Shown here: positions 39,670-50,984 of the stretch, one piece after another
Numbering within the stretch: position 1 is the stretch's first letter
Layout: the number at the start of each line of letters is the position of its first letter
Origin: an uncultured Pelagibacteraceae bacterium
GTDB lineage: Bacteria > Pseudomonadota > Alphaproteobacteria > Pelagibacterales > Pelagibacteraceae
Assembly (NCBI GenBank): GCA_902557215.1
Contig: CACDZM010000007.1
Location: forward strand, 1 to 62,392
Direction of reading: 5' to 3'
Length of the DNA: 62,392 bases
Notes under the pieces: generated by a model
What the model saw: only the letters and a program-made list of their open reading frames with translations
Databases searched by the model: none
What the model was told of the DNA's origin: nothing
Program-made: the position numbers and the translations under genes

Positions 39670-40393
39670 ATTTTTCCCTCGTAAGTTTCAAAAAAACTTC
39701 TTCCATATTTTTTCGACCATGTTTTTGAATTAATTTTTCTGGACTTCCTTGGTCAATTATAGATCCATTATTCATCATTAATACCGAAGAACACAATCTT
39801 TCAACTTCTGACATATTATGTGAAGCTAGTAGGATAGATGTTTCGTTTTCTTTTTGATAATTTTCAAAAAAACTTCTAACAAAATCTCCTGTTTCAGGGT
39901 CAAGAGATGCTGTAGGTTCATCAAGTAGTAAAACTAATGGATCATTTATAATAGATTTAGCAAGACTTACTCTATTTTTTTGGCCAGATGAAAGTTCTCC
40001 AGTCAATTTATTAATTATATCACCAAGTCTCAGTTTTTCAGAGAGATATTCAATTTTTTTTTTAAGGTCTTTTATGTCATAAAGTTTGCCATACACAATT
40101 AGATTTTGTTTTACAGTCAATTTTTTCGGCAATTCTACATATGGAGAAATAAAATTTAAATTATTCAACAATTGAACTCTGTTTTTTTCTATTTCAATAC
40201 CATTAACTAATATTTTGCCACTTGTTGGTTTTAATAATCCTAGTATCATACCGATTGTTGTTGTTTTCCCACAACCATTGGGCCCAAGTATGCCTATAAT
40301 TTCATTTTTATTTAATTTAAATGAGATGTCTTTTACAGCATTTTTTTCATTATAGTTTTTTGATAATCCGATAACTTGAAGAGTTGCTTGCAT
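39659..40393 (-). CDS. ABC exporter ATP-binding protein
   Basis: A 244-residue ABC ATPase: Walker A GPNGCGKTT (about 37-45), Q-loop near NFISPYVELP, signature LSSGQKNR, Walker B PLVLLLDEPTASLDPE and the switch His in LLASHNMSEVERLC. It overlaps both tsaC upstream (one base) and the permease downstream (11 bases), so the three genes form one transcript. Confidence 0.92.
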   Translation of the reverse strand: MQATLQVIGLSKNYNEKNAVKDISFKLNKNEIIGILGPNGCGKTTTIGMILGLLKPTSGKILVNGIEIEKNRVQLLNNLNFISPYVELPKKLTVKQNLIVYGKLYDIKDLKKKIEYLSEKLRLGDIINKLTGELSSGQKNRVSLAKSIINDPLVLLLDEPTASLDPETGDFVRSFFENYQKENETSILLASHNMSEVERLCSSVLMMNNGSIIDQGSPEKLIQKHGRKNMEEVFLKLTREKYEF

Positions 40394-41325
40394 TAGAATT
40401 TTGATGCTCTTGTCAGTCTGTCGTTAATAGTTTTACCCATTCCCTTATTTGGAATTTTAGCTACAGCAATGGATTTATATTTGTTTTTCTTAATTTTTCT
40501 TAAAGTGCTGTATAAATTTTTTGCAGCTTCATTTAAATTTCCCTTTTTAGATAAAAAATAATAATTTGATTGTGTTTTCTTTCTTTTATTTATAAATAAA
40601 AAAGCTTCCTTATTTTTTGCTTTTTTGGCTTTCAATCTGATAGGAATTCCAGGTGAATAATGAATTTTTGATTGACCAGGGGCAGAAATTTTAGTGGGAC
40701 TATTATTAACTATAATTTTTTTATTTAATATTTTTTCAATATTTATTACGTCTATACCTCCTAATCTTAAAATTTGTGGTTTATCTCTAATATCAATTAT
40801 CGTCGATTCAATTCCAATTGATGATCTTCCTCCCTCAAGGACAAATTTAATTTTTTTACCAAAATCCTCCTTCACATCATTTGAACAAACTGGGCTTAAT
40901 TGAGTGGAAATATTCGCACTAGGGGCGGCTAATGGAAATTCAATCTTTTTCAGTAAATTTCGAGTTACAGAGTGCTTTGGGAATCTAACTGCAAGTGCCA
41001 TTTTTCGATTAGTTGCAATCTTTGAAATCTTTGATTTTTTCTTTAAAGTTAAAATAAATGTGACTGGACCAGGACAGAATTTTTTATACAATTTAAAAAA
41101 ATTTTTGTTAAGAATACAATCATTTTTTAAATCATTGTAATTATAGTAATGCACTATAAGAGGGTTAAATTTTGGTCTTTTTTTCAACCTAAATATTTTT
41201 CTGCATGCATCATCAGAATAAGCATTCCCCGCTAATCCGTAAACAGTCTCAGTTGGTATTGCTATACATTCATTTTTATCAAGGTATTTTTTAGCTTTTT
41301 TAATATGTGCAAGATTAATTTTCAT
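40393..41325 (-). CDS. tsaC: L-threonylcarbamoyladenylate synthase (Sua5/TsaC)
   Basis: A 310-residue protein. The YrdC domain fills the first two thirds: GECIAIPTETVYGLAGNA-type start (here NECIAIPTETVYGLAG), IFRLKKRPKFNPLIVHY, CPGPVTFILT and SANISTQLSP. A shorter Sua5-type C-terminal extension follows PTKISAPGQSKIHYSPGIPI. It makes threonylcarbamoyl-AMP for the t6A modification of ANN-reading tRNAs. Divergent from xseB with a 20-base gap. Confidence 0.93.
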   Translation of the reverse strand: MKINLAHIKKAKKYLDKNECIAIPTETVYGLAGNAYSDDACRKIFRLKKRPKFNPLIVHYYNYNDLKNDCILNKNFFKLYKKFCPGPVTFILTLKKKSKISKIATNRKMALAVRFPKHSVTRNLLKKIEFPLAAPSANISTQLSPVCSNDVKEDFGKKIKFVLEGGRSSIGIESTIIDIRDKPQILRLGGIDVINIEKILNKKIIVNNSPTKISAPGQSKIHYSPGIPIRLKAKKAKNKEAFLFINKRKKTQSNYYFLSKKGNLNEAAKNLYSTLRKIKKNKYKSIAVAKIPNKGMGKTINDRLTRASKF

Positions 41326-41345
41326 GTATTAATTGAAAGTATTAT

Positions 41346-41603
41346 ATGAAAGAAAAAAATTTAACAAATAATAATTACAACAGTTTATCTATTGAAGAAT
41401 TAACGAAACTAGCTAACAAAATAATCGAAGATCTAGAAAATCAAAAAAATTTGGACAACTCTTTTGAAAAATATCAAAAATTATTAAAGCTCAACAGTGT
41501 TATTGAAAATAAATTTAAAGAAAATGTTAGAAATATCAGCAAAAAAACTAAGGAAAATATATTAAAAATTATACTGCAAAAAAATGCAAACAAAGCTAAA
41601 TAA
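41346..41603 (+). CDS. xseB: Exodeoxyribonuclease VII small subunit
   Basis: An 85-residue helical protein. SLSIEELTKLANKIIEDLEN and SFEKYQKLLKLNSVIENKFKE (read as landmarks SIEELTKL and EKYQKLLKL) match the two-helix XseB fold. It precedes ispA with a 20-base overlap and then dxs, a conserved order in proteobacteria. The large subunit gene is not in the window. Confidence 0.8.
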   Translation: MKEKNLTNNNYNSLSIEELTKLANKIIEDLENQKNLDNSFEKYQKLLKLNSVIENKFKENVRNISKKTKENILKIILQKNANKAK

Positions 41604-42456
41604 AATCGCTAGAGATACAAATTTATTTTTAAAAGGATTTATAAAAAAACAAAAAAAATCTGAATTAATTACCCCAATGAAATATGGTTTATTTTCAGGT
41701 GGAAAAAAAATTAGATCAAAAATTCTAATTGATGTTGGTTCATTGTTTAAAATAGATTATAAGTTGTTGATTATAGTAGGCTCAGCAATTGAATGTATTC
41801 ATGCATACTCCCTTATACATGATGATTTACCTTGTATGGACAACGATACTATTAGACGAGGCAAACCTTCAACACATATAAAATTTGGCGAGTCAACTGC
41901 TGTTTTAGCCGGTAACTCTCTTTTAACTTTAGCTTTCGAAATTTTAAGTCATAAAAATTTTAATGTTTCAGAAAAAATTAAAATTGGGTTGATAGATAAA
42001 ATTTCCAGAAGCTCAGGTCATCTTGGTATTGCAGGTGGTCAATTTTTAGATTTAAATTACGAACATAAAAAAATTTCCAAAAAAAAAATTATTGAAATGG
42101 AAATCAAAAAAACAGGAAAACTTTTTAGTTTCGCTTGTGCGGCCCCTTTAATTTTAAAAAGTAAAAGTAAAAAAGAAATAAAGAAATTTGAGGAAATTGG
42201 TGCAGACATAGGATTACTATTTCAAGTTGCTGATGATTTAATAGATTATAAAGGAAAATTAATTATTGCTGGAAAAAAAACAGGAAAAGATAAAAAGAAA
42301 GGTAAAGCTACTCTAATTAGTTTACTAGGATATAAAAATACTGTTAAATATGCTAAATATTTAATTTTAAAGATTAAAAAAAAATTAATAAAATATGGAT
42401 CAAATTCAAAAAATTTGTCTGAAACGTTAAATTATATTTTGAATAGAAAAAAATGA
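41584..42456 (+). CDS. ispA: Farnesyl diphosphate synthase (geranyltranstransferase)
   Basis: A 290-residue all-helical prenyltransferase. [16 protein letters not shown], the first Asp-rich motif [12 protein letters not shown] (with the two-residue insert typical of short-chain bacterial enzymes), [12 protein letters not shown] and the second motif [11 protein letters not shown] define it. It makes C15 prenyl diphosphate for quinones and undecaprenyl carrier. Overlaps xseB by 20 and dxs by four bases. Confidence 0.94.
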   Translation: MQTKLNKIARDTNLFLKGFIKKQKKSELITPMKYGLFSGGKKIRSKILIDVGSLFKIDYKLLIIVGSAIECIHAYSLIHDDLPCMDNDTIRRGKPSTHIKFGESTAVLAGNSLLTLAFEILSHKNFNVSEKIKIGLIDKISRSSGHLGIAGGQFLDLNYEHKKISKKKIIEMEIKKTGKLFSFACAAPLILKSKSKKEIKKFEEIGADIGLLFQVADDLIDYKGKLIIAGKKTGKDKKKGKATLISLLGYKNTVKYAKYLILKIKKKLIKYGSNSKNLSETLNYILNRKK

Positions 42457-44366
42457 GAAAAAAGTACGAATTCCTAGATGAAATAAATTTTCCATCTGAT
42501 CTAAAAAAAATTCCTGAAACAAAATTGCAAAAAGTAGCAGATGAATTAAGAGAGGAAATGATTGATGCAGTCTCTGTTACTGGTGGTCATTTAGGCGCAA
42601 GTCTTGGAGTTGTTGAGCTAAGTATCGCATTACATTATATTTTCAATACACCTAATGATAAATTAATATGGGATGTAGGCCATCAATCTTATCCTCATAA
42701 AATTTTAACTGGAAGAAAAGACAGAATCAGAACTTTAAGACAAGGAAAAGGTCTTTCTGGGTTTACAAAAAGATCAGAGAGTGAATATGATCCTTTTGGA
42801 GCAGCACACAGCTCAACTTCAATTTCTTCAGCTTTAGGTATTGCTGTAGCAAATAAACTTTCAAATAAATCCGATAATGTAATTGCAGTAATAGGTGATG
42901 GTGCAATGAGTGCTGGTATGGCTTACGAAGCGATGAATAATGCGGGTGCCTCTAAAACTAAAATGATAGTCATACTTAATGATAACGACATGTCTATTGC
43001 TAGACCAGTTGGTGCAATGAGCACTTATTTAGCAAAAATTTTTTCAGGAAAAATCTACTTTAGTTTAAGAGAGACTTTAAAATTAATTATGTCAGCCTTC
43101 TCAAAAAGATTTAGTGCGAAAGCTGGAAAAGCAGAGGACTTAATTAGATCAGCAGTAACAGGGGGAACTCTGTTTAGTTCACTAGGGTTCTATTATATAG
43201 GTCCTATTGACGGTCACGATTTAAATTCTCTAATTCCAATTTTAAAAAATGCCAGGGACACAAAACACCAAGGACCAATACTTATCCATATTAAAACAAA
43301 AAAAGGTAAAGGATATTCATTTGCAGAAAAAGCAGAAGATCATTATCATGGAGTATCCAAGTTTGATGTGAAAACAGGTAAACAAGTTAAGAACCAAAGC
43401 AAAATTCCCTCTTATACTAAAGTTTTTTCGGACACTTTGATAAAGCATGCAAAAAAAGACAGCAAAATTGTTGCTGTAACCGCAGCAATGCCTGATGGAA
43501 CTGGTTTAGATAATTTTCGGAAAGAGTTCCCAGATCGAACTTTTGATGTGGGAATTGCTGAACAACATGCGGTCACATTTGCAGCAGGTTTAGCGACCGA
43601 AAATTATAAACCTTATGCAGCAATCTATTCAACATTTCTTCAAAGAGCTTATGATCAGGTAGTCCACGATGTAGCAATTCAAAGTTTGCCTGTAAGATTT
43701 GCAATAGATAGAGCTGGACTTGTAGGTGCCGATGGCTCTACACATGCTGGAAGTTTTGATGTAACATATTTATCAACTCTTCCAAATTTTATTGTGATGG
43801 CACCGAGTGATGAAGCTGAACTAGTTAAAATGATTAACACATCTATCGACATAAACGACAAACCCTGTGCTTTTAGGTATCCAAGAGGAACAGGATTAGG
43901 TTCAATTCTACCCTCTATAAACGAAAAAATTGAGATAGGGAAATCAAAAATTATCAAAGAGGGAAAAAAATTAGTTATCCTAAACTTTGGAGCAAGACTA
44001 AATGAAACTTTGAAAGCTGAAGAATATTTATCAAAAAAAGGTATACCAATAACAGTTGTTGACGCTAGATTTGCAAAACCTTTAGATGAAAACCTTATTT
44101 GGCAATTAGCTACAACTCATGAGGCGATCATGACCATTGAGGAGGGTTCAATTGGTGGTTTTGGATCTCATGTCGTAAATTTTTTGACAAAAAAAGGTTT
44201 AATGGACTCAAATTTAAAATTTAGATCACTAACTTTACCAGATATTTTTATAGATCAAGACACTCCAGATAAAATGTATAAAGTGGCGAATCTTGACTCT
44301 GTTTCAATTGAGGAGAAAGTTTTAGATTTATTAAATTCTAATATAGTATTGAAAAAACAAAGTTGA
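42453..44366 (+). CDS. dxs: 1-deoxy-D-xylulose-5-phosphate synthase
   Basis: A 637-residue ThDP enzyme with [30 protein letters not shown], the ThDP/metal motif [18 protein letters not shown] and the transketolase-like region with [17 protein letters not shown] and [18 protein letters not shown]. It condenses pyruvate and glyceraldehyde-3-P, the first step of the MEP isoprenoid route. Gene order xseB-ispA-dxs couples precursor supply and chain elongation. The stop is four bases from the convergent aroC stop. Confidence 0.97.
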   Translation: MRKKYEFLDEINFPSDLKKIPETKLQKVADELREEMIDAVSVTGGHLGASLGVVELSIALHYIFNTPNDKLIWDVGHQSYPHKILTGRKDRIRTLRQGKGLSGFTKRSESEYDPFGAAHSSTSISSALGIAVANKLSNKSDNVIAVIGDGAMSAGMAYEAMNNAGASKTKMIVILNDNDMSIARPVGAMSTYLAKIFSGKIYFSLRETLKLIMSAFSKRFSAKAGKAEDLIRSAVTGGTLFSSLGFYYIGPIDGHDLNSLIPILKNARDTKHQGPILIHIKTKKGKGYSFAEKAEDHYHGVSKFDVKTGKQVKNQSKIPSYTKVFSDTLIKHAKKDSKIVAVTAAMPDGTGLDNFRKEFPDRTFDVGIAEQHAVTFAAGLATENYKPYAAIYSTFLQRAYDQVVHDVAIQSLPVRFAIDRAGLVGADGSTHAGSFDVTYLSTLPNFIVMAPSDEAELVKMINTSIDINDKPCAFRYPRGTGLGSILPSINEKIEIGKSKIIKEGKKLVILNFGARLNETLKAEEYLSKKGIPITVVDARFAKPLDENLIWQLATTHEAIMTIEEGSIGGFGSHVVNFLTKKGLMDSNLKFRSLTLPDIFIDQDTPDKMYKVANLDSVSIEEKVLDLLNSNIVLKKQS

Positions 44367-44370
44367 AAAA

Positions 44371-45453
44371 TTAACCACACTGAGCTTTATGTAAAAGATA
44401 ATGATCTAATAAAACACACGATAGCATTGCTTCACCTACAGGCACAGCCCTAATACCCACACAGGGATCGTGTCTACCTTTCACTGATATACTTGTATTC
44501 TTGCCAAACTTATTAATTGTTTTTCTGCTTTTTAAAATTGAGGAGGTCGGCTTTACAGCAAAAGAAACAATTATTTCTTGACCTGAAGAAATACCCCCTA
44601 GAATACCTCCAGCGTTATTAGATTTAAAATTTGTTTTTTTTCTATTTTGAGAAATTTCATCTGAATTTTCCTCACCAGACAATTGCGCTGAGCTCATACC
44701 CGAGCCAATATTAACTCCTTTTACAGCATTTATACTCATCATAGCTGATGCTATGTCAGAGTCTAATTTTGAGTATATAGGTGCACCTAATCCAGCAGGA
44801 ACACCGTTCGCTCTTACTTCGATTATCGCTCCACATGACGATCCAGCTTTTCTAATACTTAATAAGTATTTTTCCCAAATTTTTAACATTGATTTATCTG
44901 GGCAAAAAAATGGGTTTTTAGAAATTATCTTGTCATTCCATTTATTTGTATCACATCCTAATATTCCAAGTTTGGTTACAGCTCCGATGATTTTAAATTT
45001 TTTTCCTAATTTATTTTCTAAAACTTTTTTCGCTACAGCACCTGCTGCAACTCTTGCAGCTGTTTCTCTAGCAGATGATCTACCACCACCTCTATAGTCT
45101 CTTATTCCATACTTTTTAAAATATGTGAAATCAGCATGCCCTGGTCTAAACTTATCTTTAATTTCATTATAATCCTTTGAACGCATATCTTCATTGTAAA
45201 TTATTAATGATATTGGGGTCCCAGTCGTTTTTCCCTCAAAAACTCCTGAAAGAATTTGAACCTTGTCACTTTCCTTCCTTTGAGTAGTAAATTTAGATTG
45301 TCCAGGTTTTCTTTTGTTTAATTCTTTTTGAATATCGGCCTCTTTTAATGGTATTAACGGTGGGCACCCATCAATGATACACCCAATAGCTGGACCATGG
45401 GACTCCCCCCAAGTTGTGAAACGAAAAGTCTTTCCAAAAGTATTAAATGACAT
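44371..45453 (-). CDS. aroC: Chorismate synthase
   Basis: A 360-residue enzyme with [56 protein letters not shown] (landmarks RPGHAD and RSSARET) and the C-terminal [18 protein letters not shown]. These bind FMN and the substrate EPSP. It forms chorismate, the branch point for aromatic amino acids, folate and quinones. Divergent from pdxH with 33 bases between the starts. Confidence 0.97.
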   Translation of the reverse strand: MSFNTFGKTFRFTTWGESHGPAIGCIIDGCPPLIPLKEADIQKELNKRKPGQSKFTTQRKESDKVQILSGVFEGKTTGTPISLIIYNEDMRSKDYNEIKDKFRPGHADFTYFKKYGIRDYRGGGRSSARETAARVAAGAVAKKVLENKLGKKFKIIGAVTKLGILGCDTNKWNDKIISKNPFFCPDKSMLKIWEKYLLSIRKAGSSCGAIIEVRANGVPAGLGAPIYSKLDSDIASAMMSINAVKGVNIGSGMSSAQLSGEENSDEISQNRKKTNFKSNNAGGILGGISSGQEIIVSFAVKPTSSILKSRKTINKFGKNTSISVKGRHDPCVGIRAVPVGEAMLSCVLLDHYLLHKAQCG

Positions 45454-45486
45454 TATTTATATTGTATAGATTATTTTGTTTAAATT

Positions 45487-46113
45487 ATGAATCAAAAAAA
45501 CTCACTAGGGCTTAATAATTGCTTTTTAGATCTAGATAACCCATTTGAGCTATTTCAAAAATGGTTTGAGGAAGCAAAAAAAAAAGAAATTAATGATCCA
45601 AATGCCTTAGCACTTGGTACTGCAAATAAAGAGGGTATTCCCTCAGTAAGAATGGTTCTACTCAAAGGTCATAGTGAAAAAGGATTTGTTTTTTATACAA
45701 ATTTAAATAGTCAGAAAGGAAACGAAATTAAAGAAAATCCTAATGCTACAATGTGCTTTCATTGGAAAAGTCTACTAAGACAAATAAGGATAGTTGGAAC
45801 ACTGAAACAAGTAGATGATCAAACTGCAGACGAGTACTACAAATCTAGAGCATATGATAGTAGAATAGGTGCTTGGGCCTCAAAACAAAGCAGTATTCTC
45901 AAGACTAGAGATGAACTTTTGGATGCTTTAGAAAATTATAAAAAAAAATACAATGACAAAGATAATGTACCTAGACCAAGCCACTGGTCTGGCTGGAATT
46001 TAACACCTTCCACAATTGAATTTTGGTTAGATGGAGATAATAGAATACACGAAAGATTAAAGTACTCTATAAATAAAAATGGTAGTTGGACTAAAAGTCT
46101 TTTAAGTCCCTAA
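45487..46113 (+). CDS. pdxH: Pyridoxamine 5'-phosphate oxidase
   Basis: A 208-residue FMN enzyme. ALGTANKEGIPSVRMVLLKG, GFVFYTNLNSQKGNEI, ATMCFHWKSLLRQIRIVG and the C-terminal PSHWSGWNLTPSTIEFW, with RIHERLKY, are the PdxH signatures. It oxidises pyridoxamine or pyridoxine 5'-phosphate to pyridoxal phosphate. Its last four bases overlap the ispB stop. Confidence 0.96.
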   Translation: MNQKNSLGLNNCFLDLDNPFELFQKWFEEAKKKEINDPNALALGTANKEGIPSVRMVLLKGHSEKGFVFYTNLNSQKGNEIKENPNATMCFHWKSLLRQIRIVGTLKQVDDQTADEYYKSRAYDSRIGAWASKQSSILKTRDELLDALENYKKKYNDKDNVPRPSHWSGWNLTPSTIEFWLDGDNRIHERLKYSINKNGSWTKSLLSP

Positions 46114-47123
46114 AAATCTCTTGACAAACTAAATGAAGTTAAATCTTCAAGAATATTTCTTTCATTACAGTCTCTAAATATCGATAACGAGTTTGACGCT
46201 AATTTTATATAATGATTTGCTTTTAGATAACATTCTTTGATAATTTCATATTTTTTAATTAAAGATAATGTATAATTAAAATTATTTTCGTCTCTACTGT
46301 TTTTTAAAAAAATACTTTTTAGACTTTCCTTTTCTTTAAGATTTGCTTTTTGAAATAACAAAATTATTGGCAGAGTAATTTTCCCTTCATAAAAATCTTT
46401 ACCAATTTTTTTTCCAAATAATTTTAGCTCAGAATTGTAATCTAAAGTATCATCAGCTATTTGAAACGTTAATCCCAAATTTCTTCCGTAAAATTCAAGA
46501 GCCTCCTTTTCTTTTGATGTCACATCTGACAAAATTGCACCAACTTTTGTAGCTGCTGCAAATAATTCAGCAGTTTTTGCAGAGATTATTTTTAAATAAG
46601 TTTCCTCTAACATATCTACTTCACCTCTATGTTGTAATTGAAGAACTTCTCCTTGAGCAATCTTAGACGAAGTTGAGGATAATAATCTTAAGACCTCAAT
46701 ATTTCCATCGTCTACCATCATTTCAAAACATCTACTAAGTAAATAATCTCCAACTAAAACAGAGGAATGGTTATCCCAAACTTTGTTTAAAGTTTTTCTA
46801 CCTCTTCTAATAGATCCATTATCTATTACATCGTCATGCATTAAAGTTGCTGAGTGAATAAGTTCTACACAAGCAGCTAAATTTATATCTCTAGTTCCTT
46901 TTGAATAACCACATAATTTTGCAGAACCTAGAGTCAGTAAAGCCCTTAGTCTTTTTCCGCCCGTATCAAGGTGATACCTCGTCATTTTTTGAACCAGGTC
47001 TACATTGCTTTCTAATTTGGACTTTATTTTTTCTTCAACTAACATCAATCTATCTTCAACTGAATTTTTAAGTTGAAAATATGAATTATTAATTTTATTT
47101 TTTAGTTGTATGACACTTCCCAT
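46110..47123 (-). CDS. ispB: Polyprenyl diphosphate synthase (octaprenyl type)
   Basis: A 337-residue prenyltransferase. LDTGGKRLRALLTLGSAKL, the first motif LMHDDVIDNGSIRRG (no insert, as in long-chain enzymes) and the second motif FQIADDTLDY define it. It probably makes the C40-C50 side chain of ubiquinone. The exact chain length is not readable by eye. Divergent from the S49 protease gene with a 113-base intergenic region. Confidence 0.92.
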   Translation of the reverse strand: MGSVIQLKNKINNSYFQLKNSVEDRLMLVEEKIKSKLESNVDLVQKMTRYHLDTGGKRLRALLTLGSAKLCGYSKGTRDINLAACVELIHSATLMHDDVIDNGSIRRGRKTLNKVWDNHSSVLVGDYLLSRCFEMMVDDGNIEVLRLLSSTSSKIAQGEVLQLQHRGEVDMLEETYLKIISAKTAELFAAATKVGAILSDVTSKEKEALEFYGRNLGLTFQIADDTLDYNSELKLFGKKIGKDFYEGKITLPIILLFQKANLKEKESLKSIFLKNSRDENNFNYTLSLIKKYEIIKECYLKANHYIKLASNSLSIFRDCNERNILEDLTSFSLSRDF

Positions 47124-47168
47124 TTAACAAGCAAATTAGTACAATAAGTTGCTTTTGATACTTATCAA

Positions 47169-47196
47169 TTGACGCACCTAAATCTTCAATTATAAG
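47169..47196 (+). promoter_or_regulatory. Sigma70-like promoter for the protease-glyQS-ppdK run
   Basis: TTGACG (47169-47174) and TATAAG (47191-47196) with a 16-base spacer lie in the 113-base gap between ispB and the S49 protease. It would drive four plus-strand genes with no internal gaps. Confidence 0.5.
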
Positions 47197-47236
47197 GTGT
47201 CTTTATATTCATAAAAAAATTCTATAAATATTCAAA

Positions 47237-48043
47237 ATGCTCTCTTTTTTAAAAAAGAAAAAAATTATTCCACACATAAAGCTAAGTGGTGTAATTGGAA
47301 ATGTTGGTAAATTTAAACAAGGTATAGATTTTGCTGGTCAAGAAGAAATTATTTCAAAAGCTTTTTCGGTTAAAAAAGCACCGTGTGTTGCTATTACAAT
47401 AAATTCTCCTGGAGGTTCTCCAGTCCAATCACATTTAATTTTTAGTTTAATTAAACAACAGGCAAAAAAAAATAAAAAAAAAGTAATAGTTTTTGCTGAA
47501 GATGTAGCAGCTTCAGGTGGATATCTTATAGCATGTGCTGGAGATGAAATTTACGCAAACTCGAGCTCAATTATAGGCTCAATAGGAGTTATCTACTCTT
47601 CTTTTGGTTTTACAGAATTGATAAAAAAGATAGGTGTTGAGAGAAGAGTGCATACTGCTGGGAAAAATAAAAGCACATTAGATCCATTTCTAGATGAAAA
47701 AAAAGAAGACATCGAAAGATTAAAGAATATTCAATTAGATTTACATAAAGATTTCATAGAGGTGGTTGAAAAGAGTAGATCATCAAAACTTAAAAAATCT
47801 GAAGTAGAATTATTTTCAGGTGAATTTTGGTCAGGCAGAAAAGCTAAAGATCTTGGTTTGATAGATGAAATAGGAAACGCAAATCAGGTATTGAGAGAAA
47901 AATTTGGAGAGGATGTTATTATTAAAAAATTTGAAAAATCAAAAAGTTGGCTTAGTAAAAAATTATCGTCTTCAAATGACCATGTTGATCAATTAGCAAA
48001 TATATTAGAGGAAAAATCAGTTTGGCAGAAATATGGCCTCTAA
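47237..48043 (+). CDS. S49 family signal-peptide-peptidase-like protease (SppA/SohB)
   Basis: A 268-residue protein. [13 protein letters not shown] (54-66) forms the oxyanion region, S93 in [15 protein letters not shown] is the nucleophile and a lysine in [12 protein letters not shown] (K143 or K145) is the probable general base. [22 protein letters not shown] follows, as in SohB. No clear N-terminal membrane anchor is visible, unlike E. coli SohB. Its last 11 bases overlap glyQ; this order is common in alphaproteobacteria. Confidence 0.88.
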   Translation: MLSFLKKKKIIPHIKLSGVIGNVGKFKQGIDFAGQEEIISKAFSVKKAPCVAITINSPGGSPVQSHLIFSLIKQQAKKNKKKVIVFAEDVAASGGYLIACAGDEIYANSSSIIGSIGVIYSSFGFTELIKKIGVERRVHTAGKNKSTLDPFLDEKKEDIERLKNIQLDLHKDFIEVVEKSRSSKLKKSEVELFSGEFWSGRKAKDLGLIDEIGNANQVLREKFGEDVIIKKFEKSKSWLSKKLSSSNDHVDQLANILEEKSVWQKYGL

Positions 48044-48914
48044 AAAAAATAAAAAAAAACCAAAATTTCAAACTTTCCAAGATACAATTATTAATCTTCA
48101 AAAGTTTTGGAGTAAAAATGGATGTGTAATTTTGCAACCTTATGATATGGAGGTTGGGGCTGGAACATTTCACCCAGCTACTACTCTAAGATCACTTGGA
48201 TCCAGGCCATGGAAAGCAGCATATGTTCAACCTTCACGAAGACCTACAGATGGAAGATATGGAGATAATCCAAATAGGCTTCAACATTATTATCAATTTC
48301 AAGTTATAATAAAACCCTCTCCACTAAATATTAAAAAACTTTATTTAAAAAGTTTGTCTGTAATAGGAATTAATCATAAAGATCACGATATTAGATTTGT
48401 TGAGGATGATTGGGAAAGCCCAACTTTAGGAGCTGCAGGTCTTGGATGGGAAGTATGGTGTGATGGCATGGAAATATCTCAATTTACATATTTTCAACAA
48501 ATGGCAGGTTTCGAATGTAAACCAGTGTCAGTGGAAATAACCTACGGTCTTGAAAGAATTTGTATGTTCACCCAGCAGAAAAAAAATGTTTATGATTTAG
48601 TTTGGAATGATGAAGGTATTAATTACAGGGAAGTTTTTCATCAATCGGAAAAAGAATTCTCAGCCTATAACTTTGAGCATGCTAATACGGAAAATTTATT
48701 TAAAATATTTGATATGCATGAGAGTGAGGCGAAATCATTAGTTGAAAAAAATATATCTTTACCTGCATATGATCAATGTTTGAAAGCAAGCCATATATTT
48801 AATGTATTAGATTCTCGTGGAGCAATCAGTGTTGCTCAAAGAGCAGAATATATTGGTCGAATAAGAGAAATCACAAAACAAGCTGCTGCAATTTGGGTAG
48901 AGTCGCAAACATAA
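48033..48914 (+). CDS. glyQ: Glycyl-tRNA synthetase alpha subunit
   Basis: A 293-residue class II synthetase core. [54 protein letters not shown] (landmarks [10 protein letters not shown] and RLQHYYQ) and [18 protein letters not shown] are invariant in GlyQ. It carries the catalytic site for glycine activation. It overlaps the protease gene by 11 bases and glyS begins at the next base after its stop. Confidence 0.97.
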   Translation: MASKKNKKKPKFQTFQDTIINLQKFWSKNGCVILQPYDMEVGAGTFHPATTLRSLGSRPWKAAYVQPSRRPTDGRYGDNPNRLQHYYQFQVIIKPSPLNIKKLYLKSLSVIGINHKDHDIRFVEDDWESPTLGAAGLGWEVWCDGMEISQFTYFQQMAGFECKPVSVEITYGLERICMFTQQKKNVYDLVWNDEGINYREVFHQSEKEFSAYNFEHANTENLFKIFDMHESEAKSLVEKNISLPAYDQCLKASHIFNVLDSRGAISVAQRAEYIGRIREITKQAAAIWVESQT

Positions 48915-50984
48915 ATGTCAGAATTTTTTTTAGAGTTATTTAGTGAAGAAATTCCAGCAGGGTTACAGAAAAATCTAAGAGAAAAAATTTTTGAAGACTT
49001 TAAAAATTTATTTGAGGAAAAATCAATTAAATCAAAAAAAAATTTTTCTTTTTCAACTCCAAATAGGTTAGTTTTGGTTTTTGAAGGCTTAGATAAACAA
49101 ATTAAAATTAAACCTAAAGAAATTAAAGGCCCTAAAACTAGTGCTCCTGAACAAGCGCTGGAGGGTTTTTTGAGATCAAACAAAATTGAAAAAAAGGATT
49201 TATTTAAAAAAAAAGCTGGAAAGGATGAATTTTATTTTTATAAAACTCCAGCAACCTCATTAAAAACACATAACTTACTCACCGAATTCATTCCAAAAAT
49301 TTTGGGCAACTATCAATGGAAAAAATCAATGAAATGGGGTGAATTTGATTTAAACTGGGGTAGACCATTAAAATCAATCTTATCGGTATTTGATAAAAAG
49401 ATTTTAAGTTTTACTTTCCATCATTTAGTTTCCTCTAACCTAACTTTTTTAGACAAAGATCTTGAGGACAAGAAAAGATCTTTTAAAAATTTTAAAAGAT
49501 ATGAAAAATTTTTTGAAAATACTGGAGTTGTTATTAATCAAAATAAAAGATTAAAAATAATTAATAAATCATTTTCAAAAATATTAAAAAAAAAGGGCTT
49601 AAAAATTAATGAAAATCACAAATTAATGGATGAAGTGGTAAATTTAGTAGATAGCCCAAATGTTTTATTATGTAAGTTTGATAAAAAATTTTTATCAGTT
49701 CCTAAAGAGATTTTGACTCTAACTATGGAGTCTCATCAGAAATATTTTCCAACATTTAATAATAAAAACGAAATTACGAATGAATTTTTAATTGTAACAA
49801 ATAAAAAAGATCAAAAAGGACTTATTAAAATTGGTAATGAAAGAGTTGTTGACGCAAGGTTAAGCGATGCAGAATTCTTTTGGAATAAAGATAAAACTCA
49901 AAATTTAGTTAAAAAAGTATCAGAATTAAAATCAGTGAATTTTTTTAAAGGTCTTGGATCTTATTTTGATAAAGTCCAACGAATGAGAAAAATTGGTGGA
50001 ATGATTTCAGATGAATTGTTAATTAGTAAAGAAAAAGTAGAATTGTCAGCATCAATTTGCAAGACTGACCTAACCTCTGATCTTGTTGGTGAATTTCCTG
50101 AGCTTCAAGGACTTATGGGTGGGTATTTTTCTGAACATCAAGGATTTGACAAAGATATTTCTTTAGCTATTTCTCAGCAATATTTACCGATTGGTCTCAA
50201 TTCAATGGTTCCAAAAAAACCATTCAGCATTGCTTTATCAATCATTGATAAGGTTGATACCTTAGTTGGTTTTTTTGGTATAAACGAGAAACCCACAAGT
50301 TCAAAAGATCCGTTAGCATTAAGAAGAATAGCCTTAGGTATAATTAGAACAACAATAGAAAATAAAATGAATTTAAAAATAAAAGATCTTTTGAATTATT
50401 CTTCGCGTTTATTTGAGGATCAAGGACACAATCTTGATAATAAAGATCTACAAAAAGAATTACATGATTTTTTAAAAGACAGATTTAGATACTATCTTAA
50501 AGAGAAAGAAATACGTTATGATATAATTGAAGCTACTTTATCATCGTTTTCATTAAATAGATTATTTTCATCTTTTGAAAAGGCTAAATGTCTTAACAGA
50601 GTAATTAATAGTCAAATTGGTATAGACATTAATTCTAGTTATAAAAGAGCCTCTAGTATTCTAGATCATGAAATGAAAAATAATAAAATTGAAATAAATG
50701 ATACAACCGATCCTGGTATTTTTAAAAATGAATTTGAAAAAAACTTATACAAAAAAATAAACGACATTAAAAAATATTATTCTACAATAAATAGTGATGA
50801 AAATTGTGAGAAATCATTATCAATTTTAGCTGAAACCAAAAAAGAAGTTTATGAATTTTTTGATAATGTAAAAGTTAATGAGGATAACCAAACTTTAAGA
50901 AAAAATCGATTGGAACTTATCAATATGTTATGTAAAACATTTCGAAATTATATAAATTTTCAATTTTTAAGAGCTAATGAATGA
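48915..50984 (+). CDS. glyS: Glycyl-tRNA synthetase beta subunit
   Basis: A 689-residue protein beginning SEFFLELFSEEIPAGLQ. KKSMKWGEFDLNWGRPLKSI, LTMESHQKYFPTF, VDARLSDAEFFWNKD, GLMGGYFSEHQG and KDPLALRRIALGIIR are the conserved HD-like and tRNA-contact segments. It recognises tRNA-Gly with GlyQ in an alpha2-beta2 enzyme. It overlaps ppdK by four bases. Confidence 0.97.
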   Translation: MSEFFLELFSEEIPAGLQKNLREKIFEDFKNLFEEKSIKSKKNFSFSTPNRLVLVFEGLDKQIKIKPKEIKGPKTSAPEQALEGFLRSNKIEKKDLFKKKAGKDEFYFYKTPATSLKTHNLLTEFIPKILGNYQWKKSMKWGEFDLNWGRPLKSILSVFDKKILSFTFHHLVSSNLTFLDKDLEDKKRSFKNFKRYEKFFENTGVVINQNKRLKIINKSFSKILKKKGLKINENHKLMDEVVNLVDSPNVLLCKFDKKFLSVPKEILTLTMESHQKYFPTFNNKNEITNEFLIVTNKKDQKGLIKIGNERVVDARLSDAEFFWNKDKTQNLVKKVSELKSVNFFKGLGSYFDKVQRMRKIGGMISDELLISKEKVELSASICKTDLTSDLVGEFPELQGLMGGYFSEHQGFDKDISLAISQQYLPIGLNSMVPKKPFSIALSIIDKVDTLVGFFGINEKPTSSKDPLALRRIALGIIRTTIENKMNLKIKDLLNYSSRLFEDQGHNLDNKDLQKELHDFLKDRFRYYLKEKEIRYDIIEATLSSFSLNRLFSSFEKAKCLNRVINSQIGIDINSSYKRASSILDHEMKNNKIEINDTTDPGIFKNEFEKNLYKKINDIKKYYSTINSDENCEKSLSILAETKKEVYEFFDNVKVNEDNQTLRKNRLELINMLCKTFRNYINFQFLRANE

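Noticed and set aside
44753-45097. A 114-codon open frame antisense to aroC
   Set aside because: It lies wholly within a strongly conserved gene and has no recognisable protein pattern; a shadow frame.
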